Shown here in pieces: positions 14,323 to 16,402 of a DNA stretch of 16,402 bases. Position 1 is the stretch's first letter. Each line of letters starts with the position of its first letter. Under the pieces are notes generated by a model. The model made no database searches. It was not told where the DNA came from and saw only the letters and a program-made list of their open reading frames with translations. Source of the stretch: an uncultured Clostridia bacterium (GTDB lineage Bacteria; Bacillota; Clostridia; Christensenellales; CAG-138); the NCBI GenBank assembly GCA_937913075.1, contig CALEPU010000045.1, forward strand, positions 1 to 16,402. The letters run 5' to 3'. A program made the position numbers and the translations under genes.

Positions 14323-14691
14323 ATGAAATCTTTGGAAGAACTGAAAGCTATCCGTGAGAGGATGCAGTCCAAGGTCATCCTCCGCGAGGGCACCAATGAG
14401 ACCCGCATAGTCGTCGGCATGGCGACCTGCGGAATCGCCGCGGGCGCAAGGCCCGTCCTCAACACCTTCGTTGAGGAGATCGCAAACCGTAACCTCTCCG
14501 GCAAGGTAGAGGTCAGCCAGACCGGCTGCATCGGTATGTGCCGTTATGAGCCTATCGTTGAGGTCTTCGAGGGCGAAGAGCGCGTGACCTACGTCTACGT
14601 CAACCCTGAGAAGGCGAAGGAGATAGTTGAAAAGCACATCGTGGGCGGCAAGCCCATCGTTGAGTACACCATCGGCGCTGTTGAAAAATAA
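14323..14691 (+). CDS. hndB: HndB-like ferredoxin-fold subunit of the NAD(P)-linked hydrogenase
   Basis: This 122-residue protein matches HndB-type subunits throughout: MKSLEELKAIRERM, IVVGMATCGIAAGARPVLNTF, VEVSQTGCIGMCRYEPIVEV and VTYVYVNPEKAKEIVEKHIV. Three cysteines are placed as in a [2Fe-2S] thioredoxin-like fold (C36, C69, C73), with the fourth expected ligand missing, as I recall for other HndB proteins, so cluster binding is uncertain. A GTG at 14317 in the same frame has the better spacing from AAAGGA, but homologues begin at MKSLEEL, so ATG is preferred. The next gene begins 15 nt downstream. Confidence 0.92.
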   Translation: MKSLEELKAIRERMQSKVILREGTNETRIVVGMATCGIAAGARPVLNTFVEEIANRNLSGKVEVSQTGCIGMCRYEPIVEVFEGEERVTYVYVNPEKAKEIVEKHIVGGKPIVEYTIGAVEK

Positions 14692-14706
14692 CGGAGGGTT
14701 ATTCTA

Positions 14707-16402
14707 ATGATTCGTACACATGTTTTGATTTGCGGCGGTACAGGCTGCACCTCCGGCGGCAGCATGACCATCGCCGACAAGCTCCAGGATGAGCTTGTCC
14801 GTCTCGGCCTCGATCAGGAAGTCCAGATCATCCGCACCGGCTGCTTCGGTCTCTGCGCACGCGGTCCCATCATGATCGTCTATCCCGAGGGGACCTATTA
14901 CAGCCGTGTAAAGCCCGAGGACGTTACCGAGATCGCCGAGGAGCATCTGCTCAAGGGTCGTATCGTAGAGCGCCTCATCCATAAGGATGAGGAGGGTCAG
15001 AAGCTTGAGGACGTTCCTCCTCTTGGCGAGACTAATTTCTACAAGACCCAGCTCCGCGTCGCGCTGCGTAACTGCGGCGTTATCAACCCCGAGAACATTG
15101 ACGAGTACATCGCCATGGACGGTTATTCCGCTCTGGGCAAGGTCCTCACCGAGAACACTCCTCAGGAGGTTATCGACATCATCAAGGCCTCCGGTCTTCG
15201 TGGCCGCGGCGGCGCAGGCTTCCCCACGGGTATGAAGTGGCAGTTTGCCGCAAATAATGTTGCCGATCAGAAGTACGTCGTATGTAACGCCGACGAGGGC
15301 GACCCCGGCGCTTTCATGGACCGTTCCGTTCTCGAGGGCGATCCTCACGCCGTGCTCGAGGCAATGGCAATCGCCGGTTATGCGATCGGCGCCTCCAAGG
15401 GCTACATCTACGTCCGTGCTGAGTACCCCATCGCCGTAAAGCGCCTTGAGATCGCGATCGGTCAGGCCCGTGAGTACGGTCTCCTGGGTGAGGATATCTT
15501 CGGCACCGGCTTCAACTTCGACATCGACGTTCGTCTCGGCGCGGGCGCATTCGTCTGCGGCGAGGAGACCGCTCTTCTGACCTCTATCGAGGGCAACCGC
15601 GGCGAGCCCCGCAATAAGCCCCCGTTCCCCGCTAACAAGGGTCTGTTCGGCAAGCCCACCATCATAAACAACGTTGAGACGCTTGCCAACGTAGCGCAGA
15701 TCATATTGAAGGGCGCCGATTGGTTCGCTTCCATGGGCACCGAGGACTCTAAGGGTACCAAGGTATTTGCTCTCGGCGGCGCTATCAACAACACCGGTCT
15801 CGTTGAGATTCCCCTCGGCACCACTCTCCGCCACATCATCTATGATATCGGCGGCGGTATCCCCAAGGGCAGGAAGTTCAAGGCAGTGCAGACCGGCGGT
15901 CCTTCCGGCGGATGTATCCCCGCTCAGTTCCTCGACACCCCCATCGACTACGCCAACCTCACCAAGATCGGCGCCATGATGGGCTCCGGCGGTATGATCG
16001 TCACCGACGATTCCACCTGTATGGTCGACTTCGCAAGGTTCTTCCTCGACTTCACCGTCGACGAGTCCTGCGGCAAGTGCACCCCCTGCCGCATCGGCAC
16101 CAAGCGCATGCTGGAGATCCTGACCCGCATCGTCGAGGGCAAGGGCGAGCCGGGCGACGTGGAGAAGCTCGAGGATCTGTGCTACGCCATCAAGGACGGG
16201 GCGCTCTGCGGCCTCGGGCAGACGGCGCCGAACCCCGTGCTCACGACCATCCGCTACTTCCGCGACGAGTATGACGCGCATATAAACGCGAAGAAGTGCC
16301 CTGCCCACGAATGCAGGAAGCTCGTCACGTACGCCATCGACGCCGAAAAGTGCATCGGCTGCACGAAGTGCATGAAGAACTGCCCCGCCGACGCCATCTC
16401 GA
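14707..16402 (+). CDS. hndC: NAD(P)-linked hydrogenase flavoprotein subunit (HndC/HydB/NuoF family), 3' end outside window
   Basis: The frame is open from ATG 14707 (GGAGGG upstream) to the window edge, 565 codons. The N-terminal [2Fe-2S] domain has C9, C14, C46, C50. Next come the FMN/NADH-binding region with GLRGRGGAGFPTG (about 163) and NADEGDPGAFMDR (about 194), the [4Fe-4S] motif ESCGKCTPCR (C455, C458, C461) with C501, and the first ferredoxin motif of a C-terminal 2x[4Fe-4S] domain (C549, C552, C555, C559). This is the diaphorase subunit that exchanges electrons between NAD(P)H, ferredoxin and the hydrogenase subunit, expected immediately downstream. About 50 residues are probably missing. 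Codon choice changes after about 16150. Confidence 0.97.
   Translation, partial: MIRTHVLICGGTGCTSGGSMTIADKLQDELVRLGLDQEVQIIRTGCFGLCARGPIMIVYPEGTYYSRVKPEDVTEIAEEHLLKGRIVERLIHKDEEGQKLEDVPPLGETNFYKTQLRVALRNCGVINPENIDEYIAMDGYSALGKVLTENTPQEVIDIIKASGLRGRGGAGFPTGMKWQFAANNVADQKYVVCNADEGDPGAFMDRSVLEGDPHAVLEAMAIAGYAIGASKGYIYVRAEYPIAVKRLEIAIGQAREYGLLGEDIFGTGFNFDIDVRLGAGAFVCGEETALLTSIEGNRGEPRNKPPFPANKGLFGKPTIINNVETLANVAQIILKGADWFASMGTEDSKGTKVFALGGAINNTGLVEIPLGTTLRHIIYDIGGGIPKGRKFKAVQTGGPSGGCIPAQFLDTPIDYANLTKIGAMMGSGGMIVTDDSTCMVDFARFFLDFTVDESCGKCTPCRIGTKRMLEILTRIVEGKGEPGDVEKLEDLCYAIKDGALCGLGQTAPNPVLTTIRYFRDEYDAHINAKKCPAHECRKLVTYAIDAEKCIGCTKCMKNCPADAIS

Noticed and set aside
14704..16308. 534-codon open frame on the minus strand opposite the flavoprotein gene
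   Set aside because: It lies fully opposite a well-conserved NuoF-type gene, has a composition typical of the reverse complement of GC-rich coding DNA and shows no recognisable domain.
1..16402. CRISPR arrays, tRNA or rRNA genes, insertion sequences, attachment sites
   Set aside because: No spaced direct repeats, no transposase or integrase frames, no tRNA-like cloverleaf in the few non-coding gaps.

Overview
The window looks like chromosomal DNA of a strictly anaerobic, fermentative member of the Clostridia (Bacillota), probably an uncultured gut-type lineage. This rests on three things: an NAD-linked, probably electron-bifurcating [FeFe]-hydrogenase operon with clostridial accessory genes, an F-type ATPase with a plastid/cyanobacteria-like c subunit, and moderately GC-rich DNA with A/G-rich Shine-Dalgarno sites. 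The taxon is an inference; there is no rRNA or other taxonomic marker here.

Layout. (1) Positions 1-3017, plus strand: the end of a three-gene envelope-type operon, MoxR AAA+ ATPase (5' end outside the window), a DUF58 protein and a multi-pass membrane protein. (2) Positions 3014-9642, minus strand: a complete F1Fo ATP synthase operon read as small membrane protein (AtpI/AtpR-like), a, c, b, a fused b'-delta-alpha polypeptide, gamma, beta, epsilon. There is no separate atpH. (3) Positions 9643-9932: a divergent control region with a near-consensus sigma-A promoter firing into the atp operon and a weaker extended -10 promoter plus a dyad in front of the hydrogenase operon. (4) Positions 9933-16402, plus strand: HndA/NuoE-like subunit, DRTGG protein, small GHKL ATPase, divergent (probably sensory) [FeFe]-hydrogenase, second DRTGG protein, PHP phosphoesterase, second GHKL ATPase, HndB-like subunit, and the HndC/NuoF-like flavoprotein, which runs off the right edge.

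How the genes work together. The outer genes of the right-hand operon (HndA, HndB, HndC and presumably a catalytic HndD/HydA beyond the window) would form an NAD(P)-linked hydrogenase. The six genes between HndA and HndB look like a signalling module: a hydrogenase-like protein that keeps the H-cluster cysteines but has lost the usual catalytic neighbours, two DRTGG proteins, two GHKL ATPases and a metal-dependent PHP enzyme. The ATP synthase is fired from the same intergenic region, so redox disposal and membrane energetics lie back to back.

The most unusual observation is the 746-residue ATP synthase protein: an N-terminal b-type membrane anchor and stalk helix, a delta C-terminal domain and a complete alpha subunit in one uninterrupted frame. 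It raises a direct stoichiometry problem (three alpha but normally two b and one delta per enzyme). The same operon also carries an epsilon without its C-terminal inhibitory domain, a gamma with two charged insertions and a c subunit with a degenerate glycine motif, so the whole enzyme appears structurally divergent.
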